DNA of 64,000 bases. Source: Bacillus benzoevorans (GTDB lineage Bacteria > Bacillota > Bacilli > Bacillales > Cytobacillaceae). The position numbers were made by a program, and so were the translations under genes. The notes below the pieces were generated by a model. That model was not told the origin of the DNA. It searched no databases and saw nothing but the letters and a program-made list of their open reading frames with translations. Numbering within the stretch: position 1 is the stretch's first letter; each line of letters begins with the position of its first letter. Shown one piece after another: positions 16,893 to 26,144 of this stretch. The stretch is taken from the NCBI RefSeq assembly GCF_014207535.1, contig NZ_JACHGK010000006.1, positions 124,001-188,000 on the forward strand. Reading direction: 5' to 3'.

Positions 16893-18593
16893 ATGAAAAA
16901 GAGTATTACGTGGCAGTTAGGAATTATTATTGTATTCGTTATTTTCATTTCGATGATAATCACTTCCTTGTCAAATTACTGGTCAAGCTATCGAAAGACC
17001 TATGAAGCAGCTGGGATTGAAGCGGTGGGCTGTGCCAATATCACGACAGGATTAGTGAATCCGGCTGATATCGAAGCCCTTATCAAAGGGAACAAGGGGC
17101 TATTAAGCAGTGTAGAAAATACGTTGGATTGGACAACGGAGCATAAGCGGATTTTTGAAGACCAATATATTATCTCTTTGGACGGTAAGATTATCGCTGC
17201 AGATGATAACCTGAAAGAGCAAGGGTTTAAAGCAGGCGATCCGTTTTATGTAGATAAAGAAGTCATCGAAATGATGAAGGAAACAAAGCATCCGCATTAT
17301 TCCGAGATTTATGAATTTGGCGGCATGAAGCGCCTGACAGGATATGCACCGATTTTTAAAGATCATGACTCGAGCAAGGAAATCATCGCCATCAATGCGA
17401 TTGACTTTAATGCGAAAATTGTCAGCGAAAGAACGTTGGCATCTGTGTGGGGCAGCTTCCTTTTTGGCATTTTGCCAATGGCGGCAGCATGCGTCATTAC
17501 GATTTGGATGATTAGAAGAAAAACAAAGTCGATTACCGATCTCATCGATTATTCGAAGCAAATTGCCGATGGAAATCTTGCGGCATCCGATGTTTTGATA
17601 AAAAATAATGACGAGATTGGCGATTTAGCGAATACACTCAATATGATGAAAGCGAATCTCCGCGACGTGATTAATCAAGTTAATACCAGTGCGGGGCAGG
17701 TTGCGTCCTCCTCCGAGCAGTTGACAGCAAGCGCAGATCAGTCAAGCCATGCATCAGAGCAAATTACGCAAACGATGTATCAAATGGCTTCAAGTGTTGA
17801 AAAACAAGTACAAAGTATTGAGGAGACCTATCAAACGGTTCATGAAATGTCGATTGGCGTCCAGCAAATAGCAAACAGTGCCCAGAGTGTTTCGGCGGCA
17901 GCTGTAGAAACCTCGGAAAAGGCTTCAGAGGGAGAAAATGCGATTCAAACGGCAGCACAGCAAATGAAGTCGATAAATGATACGGTAAAGGGACTATCGG
18001 AAGTCATTATTGGGCTCGGGGAGCGCTCCAACGAAATCAGCCACATCACCGGGGTGATCACAGGCATTGCCGACCAGACCAACCTTCTGGCCTTAAATGC
18101 AGCCATTGAAGCAGCAAGGGCCGGTGAAAATGGACGCGGCTTTGCGGTGGTAGCGGATGAGGTCCGGAAGCTGGCCGAGCAGTCGGCAGAGTCCGCTAAA
18201 GAAATCTCTGAATTACTTGCTGCAACAAAGGATGAAACGAATAAAGCGATTAAATCAATGGAATATGCTTCTAAGGCAGTGCTAGAAGGGATTGGAATCG
18301 TCGATAATGCAGGTAATTCCTTTACGCAAATTCAGCATTCTATTGAGGATGTTACGGCACAAATTCAAGAGGTTTCAAGCGCATCGCAGCAAATGGCCGA
18401 AGGAGCAACACAAATGGTTGAAGCGATGCAGTTTATTACCGAAGTGGCAGAAGAATCGTCATCAAGCGCCCAAAAGGTATCTTCTTCTACTGAGGAACAG
18501 CTGGCATCAACGGAAGAAATTTCAGCCTCAGCGAGCTACCTGGCCAAAATGGCAGAGGAGCTGCAGCATCTGATTAACAAATTTAAAGTATAA
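16893..18593 (+). CDS. Methyl-accepting chemotaxis protein
   Basis: A 566-residue chemoreceptor. Order: N-terminal membrane helix (about 8-28), an extracytoplasmic sensor of about 150 residues (30-185), second membrane helix (about 187-207), HAMP linker (about 208-262), then the long coiled-coil signalling domain. The highly conserved tip is visible: ITGIADQTNLLALNAAIEAA followed by RAGENGRGFAVVADEVRKLAEQ. Glutamine/glutamate-rich methylation helices flank it. The sensor is too divergent to name a ligand. GGGAGGATAACA precedes the ATG. Monocistronic. Confidence 0.93.
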   Translation: MKKSITWQLGIIIVFVIFISMIITSLSNYWSSYRKTYEAAGIEAVGCANITTGLVNPADIEALIKGNKGLLSSVENTLDWTTEHKRIFEDQYIISLDGKIIAADDNLKEQGFKAGDPFYVDKEVIEMMKETKHPHYSEIYEFGGMKRLTGYAPIFKDHDSSKEIIAINAIDFNAKIVSERTLASVWGSFLFGILPMAAACVITIWMIRRKTKSITDLIDYSKQIADGNLAASDVLIKNNDEIGDLANTLNMMKANLRDVINQVNTSAGQVASSSEQLTASADQSSHASEQITQTMYQMASSVEKQVQSIEETYQTVHEMSIGVQQIANSAQSVSAAAVETSEKASEGENAIQTAAQQMKSINDTVKGLSEVIIGLGERSNEISHITGVITGIADQTNLLALNAAIEAARAGENGRGFAVVADEVRKLAEQSAESAKEISELLAATKDETNKAIKSMEYASKAVLEGIGIVDNAGNSFTQIQHSIEDVTAQIQEVSSASQQMAEGATQMVEAMQFITEVAEESSSSAQKVSSSTEEQLASTEEISASASYLAKMAEELQHLINKFKV

Positions 18594-18615
18594 AGGAATC
18601 ATTAGTCTGTCCGAT

Positions 18616-18660
18616 AAAGGTGTCAGGCAGTGCCGTTTGTATGGCGGCGCCTGACCCTTT
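18616..18660. repeat. Hairpin with TGTCAGGC / GCCTGACC arms, possible bidirectional terminator
   Basis: AAAGGTGTCAGGC pairs with GCCTGACCCTTT; an internal GCC/GGC extends it. It lies between convergent genes (chemoreceptor and cardiolipin synthase) and T-rich sequence follows on the plus strand after a short gap. Confidence 0.55.
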
Positions 18661-18699
18661 GTCATCCCTTTTTTGGTGTTTGTCAGATCACGTGCCATC

Positions 18700-19902
18700 C
18701 TACAGGAACAAAGAGACCGAGCGGGCGACGAGCTCCTTCGTAAGCTGCCACGGATTATAGCTTTTCAGAGAGTTCAACGAGACGGCCGTGCTGTCGGACT
18801 GGTCTTGTTTGAACACAGCAAGAACCTGTTCAATATAATTTCTGTCGTACGTAAAGCAATTGATTTCCAGATTTAAATAAAAGCTTCTTTTATCAAAATT
18901 GGCTGTGCCAACATCGCAGATTTCCTCATCAATGACCATTACTTTTGCATGATAAAAGCCCTTTTGATACTGATAAACATAGGCGCCTAAGCGGATCAGA
19001 GTGCGTAAATAATGGTAGGATGCCTCCTTAACAAGAGGATGGTCGGACATCGCCGGTACGAGTATTTCCAGCTTCACCCCTCTTTTTACCGCATTCTGCA
19101 GATCGCGGAAAACCCTTTTTCCCGGAATAAAATAAGGCGTACCGATGCGAATCGAGTGCTTGGCATCGTGAATCAAATCGGAAAAGGTACTTTCAAGGTG
19201 AATCCCTTCGGTAGGAAAAATTTTATGACTGTACTGCCCCTTTTCCAATGGCGGAAAATAAGGGCTCATATCGTGTATATGAAGCTTTGCATCCCGCTGC
19301 CAATCGCGCAGGAAACAGGTCTGTAAATCCTGAACACCCTCCCCCTTGAATTTAAGATGATAGTCCCGCCATGGGGTCAGCTTTGGGTCGAGATCAATGT
19401 ATTCTTTTCCGATATTAAAACCGCCGAGATAGCCGGTTTTTCCGTCGATGACCGTAATTTTCCGGTGATTCCGAACCTGGAGGGAATAAAAGAGAAACGG
19501 GGGCTTAATCTCTTGGGAGAAAACAAACTGAGCCCCGGACTTCTCCAGCCTTTCGATCATTTGCTTTGTCACCTTTTTCGCCCCAAGGCGGTCCACCATT
19601 AAGCGAACCTCGACGCCTTCTTGTGCCTTTTTCTGCAAAATATCAAAAAACTGTAAGCTGATATCATCATCGTGAACGATATAAAACGAGATGTGGATGT
19701 GCCTTTTCGCCGCCTTTAACTCGGAAAAATAATCGTGAAATAATGCCGGACCGGCGGCAAACATATTGATATCACTTTCCCGGATTGGAAAGAATTGCGG
19801 CTTAAACGTGCGCAGATGCTTTCTTCTGCCTAAAAGAAAATCAAGCAGAAGCCAAATGACAAGCAGGATAAGAATAGATATAACAATGGCGAGCGTATTC
19901 AA
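18700..19902 (-). CDS. ywjE: Cardiolipin synthase (phospholipase D family), YwjE-like
   Basis: A 400-residue membrane-bound enzyme that condenses two phosphatidylglycerols into cardiolipin. One N-terminal membrane helix (about 4-24) precedes two PLD catalytic motifs: HRKITVIDGKTGYLGGFN (about 163-180) and HAKVMVIDEEICDVGTANFD (about 339-358). Both contain the expected H-x-K-x4-D. It has one N-terminal helix, unlike the two of the longer ClsA type. GAGGAGGAAATC precedes the ATG. The gene reads away from the divergent ywjF homologue, the same neighbour as in B. subtilis. Confidence 0.9.
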   Translation of the reverse strand: MNTLAIVISILILLVIWLLLDFLLGRRKHLRTFKPQFFPIRESDINMFAAGPALFHDYFSELKAAKRHIHISFYIVHDDDISLQFFDILQKKAQEGVEVRLMVDRLGAKKVTKQMIERLEKSGAQFVFSQEIKPPFLFYSLQVRNHRKITVIDGKTGYLGGFNIGKEYIDLDPKLTPWRDYHLKFKGEGVQDLQTCFLRDWQRDAKLHIHDMSPYFPPLEKGQYSHKIFPTEGIHLESTFSDLIHDAKHSIRIGTPYFIPGKRVFRDLQNAVKRGVKLEILVPAMSDHPLVKEASYHYLRTLIRLGAYVYQYQKGFYHAKVMVIDEEICDVGTANFDKRSFYLNLEINCFTYDRNYIEQVLAVFKQDQSDSTAVSLNSLKSYNPWQLTKELVARSVSLFL

Positions 19903-20061
19903 TGGCGATTTCCTCCTCGATTGTGTCCATTTATTAGTATGTACGGTCAGGTAAATTCCTATGTCAGATGGGATGCGAGAGAGGGCAGGGGAGGTATTTT
20001 AATGAAACATGAACTTATCGTAAAAATTTTCAGAAATATTTGTAAAAGCGGAAGAAATTAG

Positions 20062-20089
20062 TTGACTGAACGGGCGTTCAGTATATAAT
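20062..20089 (+). promoter_or_regulatory. Promoter of the Fe-S oxidoreductase gene with an embedded TetR-type operator
   Basis: TTGACT (20062-20067) and TATAAT (20084-20089) are 16 bases apart. Between and overlapping them lies the perfect 18-base palindrome ACTGAACGGGCGTTCAGT (20065-20082). A repressor bound here would block RNA polymerase. The same core, TGAACG-N2-CGTTCA, recurs at 22496 before the thiolase gene. Confidence 0.85.
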
Positions 20090-20168
20090 AAAGATATATA
20101 TATAAGTCAGAAAATTTAGTTTTGTTAGAAAAAATAAAAAAATAAATGGAATGGAGGTTGAACCTGAA

Positions 20169-22274
20169 ATGAATCTGCTATTGTGGTTAAATCTAGCCGC
20201 TTTTCTAATTGTAACCGCTTACGCAACCAGCTTATTTGTGTACTTAATTAAAACCCGGATTCAGTACATAAAACTAGGGAAGAAGGTGGAGTTCGATAAC
20301 GATGTAAAGAGGCGGCTCAACAAAATTTGGGTCAATGTTTTTGGACAGAAGAAATTACTGAAGGACAAAAAAAGCGGTATTATGCATATCATGTTTTTCT
20401 ATGGTTTTATTCTTGTTCAATTTGGGGCGATTGATTTTATTATAAAAGGCATTAAGCCTGGTGTCCACCTGCCGTTAGGTCCTCTTTATCCTGCTTTTAC
20501 CTTTTTTCAGGAACTTGTTGCGCTCATCATCTTAGCGGCTGTCCTGATGGCCTTTCACCGACGCTACATTGAAAAGCTTGTCCGCCTAAAAAGAAACTTT
20601 AAATCCGGACTTGTTCTTATTTTTATCGGAGGATTAATGCTTTCCGTCCTGCTGGGAAACGGAATGGGGAGAATTTGGCATTTAGAGGATCCAACTTGGT
20701 CAGAACCTGTCGCTTCTTTACTTTCCATCGTCTTTATCTGGATCGGAAAGACAGCGGCTGTAACCTTCTTTTATACGGCTTGGTGGGTCCATTTGCTGAT
20801 CCTGTTAACATTCCTAGTCTATGTGCCGCAATCGAAACATGCCCATTTAATTGCCGGACCGGCGAATGTTTATTTTAACAAATTAGAAAAACCGGGCAAG
20901 CTCACAAAAATCGATTTTGAAGATGAAACCCAGGAATCGTACGGTGTCGGCCGGATTTCCGACTTTACGCAGCATCAGCTGATTGATTTATATGCCTGCG
21001 TGGAGTGCGGCCGCTGTACCAGCATGTGTCCGGCTAGCGGAACAGGAAAAATGCTGTCGCCAATGGATTTAATCTTGAAGCTGCGTGATCATTTAACAAA
21101 CCACGGTGCCGTGGTAACCGGGAAGCAGCCATGGGTGCCAACGTTTGCTTTTGCCAAAACAGAAGGGAATCAATTGGCTTTAGCCTCGGCAAGCGAGGGA
21201 GCAGATGAAGCTGCGGCAGGGCTTGCATACAACCCGAGCTTGATTGGCGATGTCATTACAGAAGAGGAAATCTGGGCTTGTACTACATGCCGCAACTGTG
21301 AGGACCAATGCCCGGTCATGAATGAACATGTGGAGAAAATTATCGACCTGCGCCGTTTTCTTGTTTTAACAGAAGGAAAGCTCGATTCCGATGCACAGCG
21401 CGCGATGACGAATATTGAACGTCAGGGAAATCCATGGGGCTTAAACCGCAAGGAAAAAGAAAACTGGCGTGATGCCAGGGAAGATGTCCATGTGCCGACA
21501 GTGAAGGAAGTCTCCAAAGCAGGAGAGGAATTTGAATATTTATTCTGGGTGAGTTCGATGGGTGCCTTTGATAATCGCAGCCAAAAGATTGCCCAATCCT
21601 TTGCCAAATTGTTAAATGAAGCCGGCGTGAAGTTTGCCATTCTCGGGAACAAGGAAAAGAACTCCGGTGATACACCGCGCCGTTTAGGAAATGAATTTTT
21701 ATTCCAAGATTTAGTAGTTAACAATATCACTGAGTTTGAAAAAGCCGGCGTGAAGAAAATTGTCACGATTGACCCTCATGCCTATAACACCTTTAAAAAT
21801 GAATACCCTGATTTCGGCCTTGAGGCGGAAGTTTTCCATCATACGGAACTGTTGGCTCTTCTTGTGCGCGAAGGGCGCCTGCAGCCGAAGTATGCGGTCA
21901 ATGAAACGATTACGTTCCATGATTCCTGCTATTTAGGACGTTACAATGAAGTTTACGCGCCGCCGCGGGAAATTTTACAATCGATTCCGGGCGTGAAGCT
22001 GGTGGAAATGGAGCGGAACCGTGAAACGGGTATGTGCTGCGGAGCCGGTGGCGGCCTGATGTGGATGGAAGAAGACACAGGAACCCGCATTAATGTGGCA
22101 CGGACTGAGCAGGCCTTAGCTGTACAGCCAACCGTGATCAGCTCCGGGTGTCCATATTGTTTAACGATGCTTTCCGATGGAACGAAAGCAAAAGAAGTGG
22201 AAGACCGTGTTAAAACATATGACGTTGCCGAATTGTTAGAAAAGGCTGTTTTAGGTGAAAAAGCTGTATCGTAA
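20169..22274 (+). CDS. ywjF: Membrane-bound Fe-S oxidoreductase YwjF (CCG-domain, heterodisulfide-reductase-like)
   Basis: A 701-residue fusion protein likely to pass electrons from electron-transfer flavoprotein to the quinone pool during beta-oxidation. Order: five or six membrane helices (about 1-240, NarI-like), two 4Fe-4S motifs (CVECGRCTSMCP and CTTCRNCEDQCP), then two cysteine-rich CCG domains ending in CYLGRYNEVY, MCCGAGGG and SSGCPYCLTML. The ATG at 20169 has GGAGG 11 bases upstream; the earlier ATG at 20151 overlaps that site. It is controlled by a palindromic operator and is followed by beta-oxidation genes, supporting the role. Confidence 0.9.
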   Translation: MNLLLWLNLAAFLIVTAYATSLFVYLIKTRIQYIKLGKKVEFDNDVKRRLNKIWVNVFGQKKLLKDKKSGIMHIMFFYGFILVQFGAIDFIIKGIKPGVHLPLGPLYPAFTFFQELVALIILAAVLMAFHRRYIEKLVRLKRNFKSGLVLIFIGGLMLSVLLGNGMGRIWHLEDPTWSEPVASLLSIVFIWIGKTAAVTFFYTAWWVHLLILLTFLVYVPQSKHAHLIAGPANVYFNKLEKPGKLTKIDFEDETQESYGVGRISDFTQHQLIDLYACVECGRCTSMCPASGTGKMLSPMDLILKLRDHLTNHGAVVTGKQPWVPTFAFAKTEGNQLALASASEGADEAAAGLAYNPSLIGDVITEEEIWACTTCRNCEDQCPVMNEHVEKIIDLRRFLVLTEGKLDSDAQRAMTNIERQGNPWGLNRKEKENWRDAREDVHVPTVKEVSKAGEEFEYLFWVSSMGAFDNRSQKIAQSFAKLLNEAGVKFAILGNKEKNSGDTPRRLGNEFLFQDLVVNNITEFEKAGVKKIVTIDPHAYNTFKNEYPDFGLEAEVFHHTELLALLVREGRLQPKYAVNETITFHDSCYLGRYNEVYAPPREILQSIPGVKLVEMERNRETGMCCGAGGGLMWMEEDTGTRINVARTEQALAVQPTVISSGCPYCLTMLSDGTKAKEVEDRVKTYDVAELLEKAVLGEKAVS

Positions 22275-22495
22275 GGATGAAATACAGCGGTTGAATGGGT
22301 GCACAGTCTTTCAGGCTGCACACCCTGTGTCATTATCCTATTCTAAATTAGGCAGGTTATTGGTCATGAATCCTTCTCATACAATAATATTAGAGGAAAG
22401 AATTACATAACCCATCAACATCGCAACATGACCATTGTTCCCATTGTTCCCGGAGGATTATTTTTTACAATGACAGCTGCTGTTTGCCTTCCGAT

Positions 22496-22509
22496 TGAAC
22501 GGACGTTCA
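22496..22509. promoter_or_regulatory. TetR-type operator upstream of the thiolase gene
   Basis: The palindrome TGAACGGACGTTCA matches the core of the operator at 20065-20082 with one changed spacer base. It lies 146 bases before the thiolase ATG. The 380-base gap from 22275 also contains an imperfect GC-rich hairpin near 22298-22326 that may be a weak terminator for ywjF. Confidence 0.8.
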
Positions 22510-22654
22510 GAGCAGTGAAGGAACCCGGTGTAACCGCACTGACCTCACATTGTGCAGTACCGCAAAAGACCCTCATTCATCATGACCGACTCTCTTCGTA
22601 ATGAGATGAAATGTTCCAAAAAGATCTATTTCAAGCAAAGGAGGAAAATTCCTG

Positions 22655-23839
22655 ATGAAAAAAACAGTGATTGTAAGCGGGGTAAGAACCCCTTTTGGAA
22701 AATTCGGCGGCGGTTTAAAGGAGTTAACCGCGTCCGATTTGGGAGCCATTGTGCTGAAGGAAGCGATAAAGAGAGCGGGGATTTCCCCGGAAATGGTGGA
22801 TGAGGTCATCATGGGGTGTGTACTCCAGGGCGGACAGGGGCAGATTCCATCACGGCAGGCGGCAAGACTGGCAGGATTGCCGTGGGAAGTCAAGACAGAG
22901 ACGATTAACAAGGTTTGTGCATCAGGCATGCGCAGTGTGACGCTCGCTGATCAGATTATCCGTTCCGGTGATGAGGAAATCATTGCTGCTGGCGGCATGG
23001 AGTCAATGAGCCAGGCACCCTATCTGCTCAGCAATGCCAGGTGGGGCTTAAGGATGGGGCAGTCAGTTGTGACCGATTTAATGGTCCATGACGGATTGAC
23101 TTGCAGCTTCTCCGGGGTCCATATGGGCATCTACGGAAATCAAGCGGCAAAGGATTTGCGCATCAGCCGGGAAAGACAGGATGAATGGGCGTTTCGCAGC
23201 CACAAAAGAGCTATTGAGGCGATGGAAGGGGGGAGCTTTGCTGAGGAAATCGTACCCGTTGCTGTTCCTCAGCGTAAAGGAGGCTCAATGCTGATTGAAC
23301 AGGATGAAGCACCAAGGAAAGATACATCCTTGGAGCAGCTGGCGGCATTAAAGCCTGTTTTTAGCAATGATGGGACGATTACAGCCGGCAATGCACCGGG
23401 AGTCAATGACGGCGCGGGTGCGTTGGTGCTGATGAGCGAGGACAGGGCCTTGCGGGAAAACATTAAGCCTTACGCTGCTATTCTCGGTCATGCTGCCATC
23501 GCTGTCGAAGCGAAAGATTTTCCTAAAACTCCGGGTCTCGTGATTCAAGAGATTTTAAAGAAAACGGGCCGGAAGCTAGAAGAAATTGACTTGATCGAGA
23601 TTAATGAAGCCTTTGCTGCTGTTTCGCTGGTCAGTGCCGAAGTAGCAGGGCTGGATTTAGCAAAGGTAAATGTGAATGGCGGCGCCGTGGCACTTGGTCA
23701 CCCGATAGGAGCCAGCGGAGCCAGACTCATTATTACACTGATGCACGAATTAAAGCGGCGCGGCGGCGGGGTCGGCATAGCGGCGATCTGCAGCGGCGGC
23801 GGTCAAGGCGACGCCATTATGATTGAAGTGAAGGGCTAG
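22655..23839 (+). CDS. mmgA: Acetyl-CoA C-acyltransferase (thiolase)
   Basis: A 394-residue thiolase that cleaves 3-ketoacyl-CoA, or condenses two acetyl-CoA. Catalytic residues are visible: Cys88 in INKVCASGMRS, the His in GGAVALGHPIGASGAR, and the second Cys in AAICSGGGQGDAI. AAAGGAGG precedes the ATG. It is followed by a hydroxyacyl-CoA dehydrogenase and two acyl-CoA dehydrogenases, so it most likely performs the last step of fatty-acid beta-oxidation; the symbol mmgA is by similarity to the B. subtilis mother-cell gene and is less certain than the enzyme name. Confidence 0.93.
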   Translation: MKKTVIVSGVRTPFGKFGGGLKELTASDLGAIVLKEAIKRAGISPEMVDEVIMGCVLQGGQGQIPSRQAARLAGLPWEVKTETINKVCASGMRSVTLADQIIRSGDEEIIAAGGMESMSQAPYLLSNARWGLRMGQSVVTDLMVHDGLTCSFSGVHMGIYGNQAAKDLRISRERQDEWAFRSHKRAIEAMEGGSFAEEIVPVAVPQRKGGSMLIEQDEAPRKDTSLEQLAALKPVFSNDGTITAGNAPGVNDGAGALVLMSEDRALRENIKPYAAILGHAAIAVEAKDFPKTPGLVIQEILKKTGRKLEEIDLIEINEAFAAVSLVSAEVAGLDLAKVNVNGGAVALGHPIGASGARLIITLMHELKRRGGGVGIAAICSGGGQGDAIMIEVKG

Positions 23840-23907
23840 ACCCGCAGTGGTCCACCGTTACAGCAAATGAAGGCGTCAGGTCTATATAGATAAATGGAGG
23901 AGAAGAA

Positions 23908-24759
23908 ATGGAAATAAAGAAAATTATGGTGATCGGAGCGGGTCAAATGGGATCCGGGATTGCCCAAGTTTGTGCACAGGCAGGGTTTAACGTGACTTTA
24001 AATGATATAAAGGAGGAATTTGCCCAGCGGGGTATGGCCGGAATCAGCAAGAATCTGGAACGCCAGGCTGCGAAGGGGAAAATCACGGCAGAAGACATGG
24101 AGGGCGTGATTTCCCGCATCACCCTGTCCACCAGCCTTGCAGATGCGGCTGCGGCCGACCTCGTGATCGAGGCTGCTGTAGAAAATATGGAAATCAAAAC
24201 AGGGATTTTCAAACAACTGGATGAAATCGCACCGCCGCATACGATTCTTGCCAGCAATACTTCATCCCTGCCGATTACGGAGATTGGGGCGGTGACAAAG
24301 CGTCCGGAGAAGGTCATTGGCATGCATTTTATGAACCCCGTTCCGGTGATGAAGCTGGTGGAAATTATCCGCGGACTGGCAACTGCAGATGAAGTGTACC
24401 AATCCGTTGAGGCAGTGGCTTTAGCTTTGCATAAAGTGCCGGTAGAGGTGAATGATGCCCCTGGTTTTGTTGCAAACCGTATTCTTCTGCCGATGATCAA
24501 TGAAGCGATCTTTGCCCTTCAAGAAGGGATTGCCACGAAAGAGGGAATTGATGAAGTGATGAAGCTGGGCATGAATCATCCAATGGGGCCGCTGACGCTG
24601 GCTGATTTCATCGGACTCGACACATGCCTATCGATCATGGAAATTCTTCATGAAGGACTTGGTGAGGACAAATACCGTCCGTGCCCGCTGCTGCGTAAAT
24701 ATGTAAAAGCAGGCTGGCTCGGGAGGAAAACCGGGCGCGGGTTTTACGAGTATAGCTAA
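23908..24759 (+). CDS. mmgB: 3-hydroxyacyl-CoA (3-hydroxybutyryl-CoA) dehydrogenase
   Basis: A 283-residue NAD-dependent dehydrogenase for the third step of beta-oxidation. The N-terminal Rossmann motif GAGQMGSGIAQVCAQAG (about residues 10-26) is followed by ASNTSSLPITEI, the catalytic region GMHFMNPVPVMKLVEII, and a C-terminal helical domain with DAPGFVANRIL and NHPMGPLTLADFIGLD. TGGAGGAGAAGAA precedes the ATG. The gap to the thiolase is 68 bases, with the same orientation, so they are probably cotranscribed. The size fits the short 3-hydroxybutyryl-CoA dehydrogenase family rather than the large multifunctional enzyme. Whether it prefers short or medium chains cannot be told. Confidence 0.94.
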   Translation: MEIKKIMVIGAGQMGSGIAQVCAQAGFNVTLNDIKEEFAQRGMAGISKNLERQAAKGKITAEDMEGVISRITLSTSLADAAAADLVIEAAVENMEIKTGIFKQLDEIAPPHTILASNTSSLPITEIGAVTKRPEKVIGMHFMNPVPVMKLVEIIRGLATADEVYQSVEAVALALHKVPVEVNDAPGFVANRILLPMINEAIFALQEGIATKEGIDEVMKLGMNHPMGPLTLADFIGLDTCLSIMEILHEGLGEDKYRPCPLLRKYVKAGWLGRKTGRGFYEYS

Positions 24760-24802
24760 TTAGACGGGAAAGTCCGGTGCAAGGTATCGGCCGCTTTTCG
24801 AT

Positions 24803-24862
24803 ATATCGTCAACTTTAGCCAAGATATCGTCAACTTTAGCCAAGATATCGTCAACTTTCAGC
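24803..24862. repeat. Three tandem 21-base repeats
   Basis: ATATCGTCAACTTTAGCCAAG starts at 24803 and 24824 and a third partial unit at 24845. Read on the other strand it would encode KVDDILA repeats, but that frame has no support as a gene. It lies in the 219-base gap before the first acyl-CoA dehydrogenase. Confidence 0.9.
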
Positions 24863-24978
24863 GGAATATCGATTTTTCCAAAATTCGACAAGACCAAGCT
24901 GAATGAAATCAAAACCCAGCCTGCAAAAGTCCATGCAACATCGAAAGTATAGACACCTGTGAAAAAGGAGGGGGCATC

Positions 24979-26109
24979 ATGAACCTGCAATTTTCCAAAG
25001 AACAGGAAATGATGCGAAAAATGGTGCGGGATTTCGCCCGCGATGTGGCAGCACCATTTGTGCCAAACATGGAAAAAGGGGAATTCCCCCGGGAGATTTT
25101 GAAGAAGATGGGAAGTCTTGGTCTCATGGGCATTCCGATTCCAGAAACATACGGCGGTGCAGGAATGGATTTGACTTCCTATCTGATTGCCATTGAAGAG
25201 CTGTCAAAAGTCAGTGCCGCCCTCGGCGTGATCCTATCCGTACACACGTCCGTCGGCACGTTTCCGATTCTCCGTTTCGGAAGTGAGGCACAGAAAAATA
25301 AATACATCCCAAAGCTGGCCGCAGGCGAATACTTAGGCGCCTTTTGCCTGACTGAGCCGCAGGCAGGTTCGGATGCCGCCAATATTAAAACAAAGGCTGT
25401 GAAAAAAGGAGACACCTACATCCTAAACGGCTCAAAGGTCTTTATCACAAACGGCGGCGAGGCAGATGTTTATCTCGTCTTTGCCGTGACAGATGCGAAG
25501 CTTGGCACAAAAGGCATAACGGCATTTATTGTTGAAAAAAATACACCCGGTCTCATTTTCGGCAAGGATGAACATAAAATGGGGCTTCGCGGCTCACGGA
25601 CGTTACAGCTCAGCTTCGAAGATATGCTGATTCCGGCAGAAAACAGGCTCGGCCATGAAGGTGAAGGCTTCGGCATCGCGTTATCAAACCTCGAAACCGG
25701 ACGGATCGGCATTGCCGCCCAAGCACTTGGAATTGCCGAGGCGGCCTTCGATGCCGCGGTGCAATATGCAAAGGAGCGAAAACAATTTGCTATACCGATT
25801 GCCGCACACCAGGCAATATCCTTCAAATTGGCTGATATGGCAACAAGCATTGAAGCTGCGAAACTATTAATCTATCGTGCTGCCGATTTAAAAGAAAGAG
25901 GTCTTGCTGCCCGTAAGGAGGCCTCCATCGCCAAGCTGTTCGCCTCCAAAACGGCCGTTGAGGTCACAACCGAAGCAATCCAAGTGTTTGGCGGTTACGG
26001 CTATACAGAGGATTACCCTGTCGAGCGCTACTTCCGTGATGCCAAAATCACCGAAATATACGAGGGAACCAGCGAAATCCAGCGCATTGTCATCAGCAAA
26101 CAACTTTAA
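24979..26109 (+). CDS. acdA: Acyl-CoA dehydrogenase (first copy)
   Basis: A 376-residue FAD enzyme that makes the trans-2 double bond of acyl-CoA and donates electrons to ETF. It shows the N-terminal helical domain, the FAD-binding CLTEPQAGSDAANIKT and the FITNGGEAD segment, and the C-terminal YEGTSEIQRIVISKQL with the catalytic glutamate at about residue 363. AAAGGAGGGGG precedes the ATG. It is separated by 35 bases from a second, similar acyl-CoA dehydrogenase, so the two probably cover different chain lengths or work in one operon. In B. subtilis, acdA lies in the same neighbourhood next to ywjF. Confidence 0.93.
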   Translation: MNLQFSKEQEMMRKMVRDFARDVAAPFVPNMEKGEFPREILKKMGSLGLMGIPIPETYGGAGMDLTSYLIAIEELSKVSAALGVILSVHTSVGTFPILRFGSEAQKNKYIPKLAAGEYLGAFCLTEPQAGSDAANIKTKAVKKGDTYILNGSKVFITNGGEADVYLVFAVTDAKLGTKGITAFIVEKNTPGLIFGKDEHKMGLRGSRTLQLSFEDMLIPAENRLGHEGEGFGIALSNLETGRIGIAAQALGIAEAAFDAAVQYAKERKQFAIPIAAHQAISFKLADMATSIEAAKLLIYRAADLKERGLAARKEASIAKLFASKTAVEVTTEAIQVFGGYGYTEDYPVERYFRDAKITEIYEGTSEIQRIVISKQL

Positions 26110-26144
26110 AAAACCACAATAATGATCGAAAGAAGGAAAAAGCA

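Noticed and set aside
24760..24990. Minus-strand frame encoding KVDDILA repeats
   Set aside because: It is only the translation of the 21-base tandem repeat, has no ribosome-binding site and overlaps the start of the acyl-CoA dehydrogenase gene.
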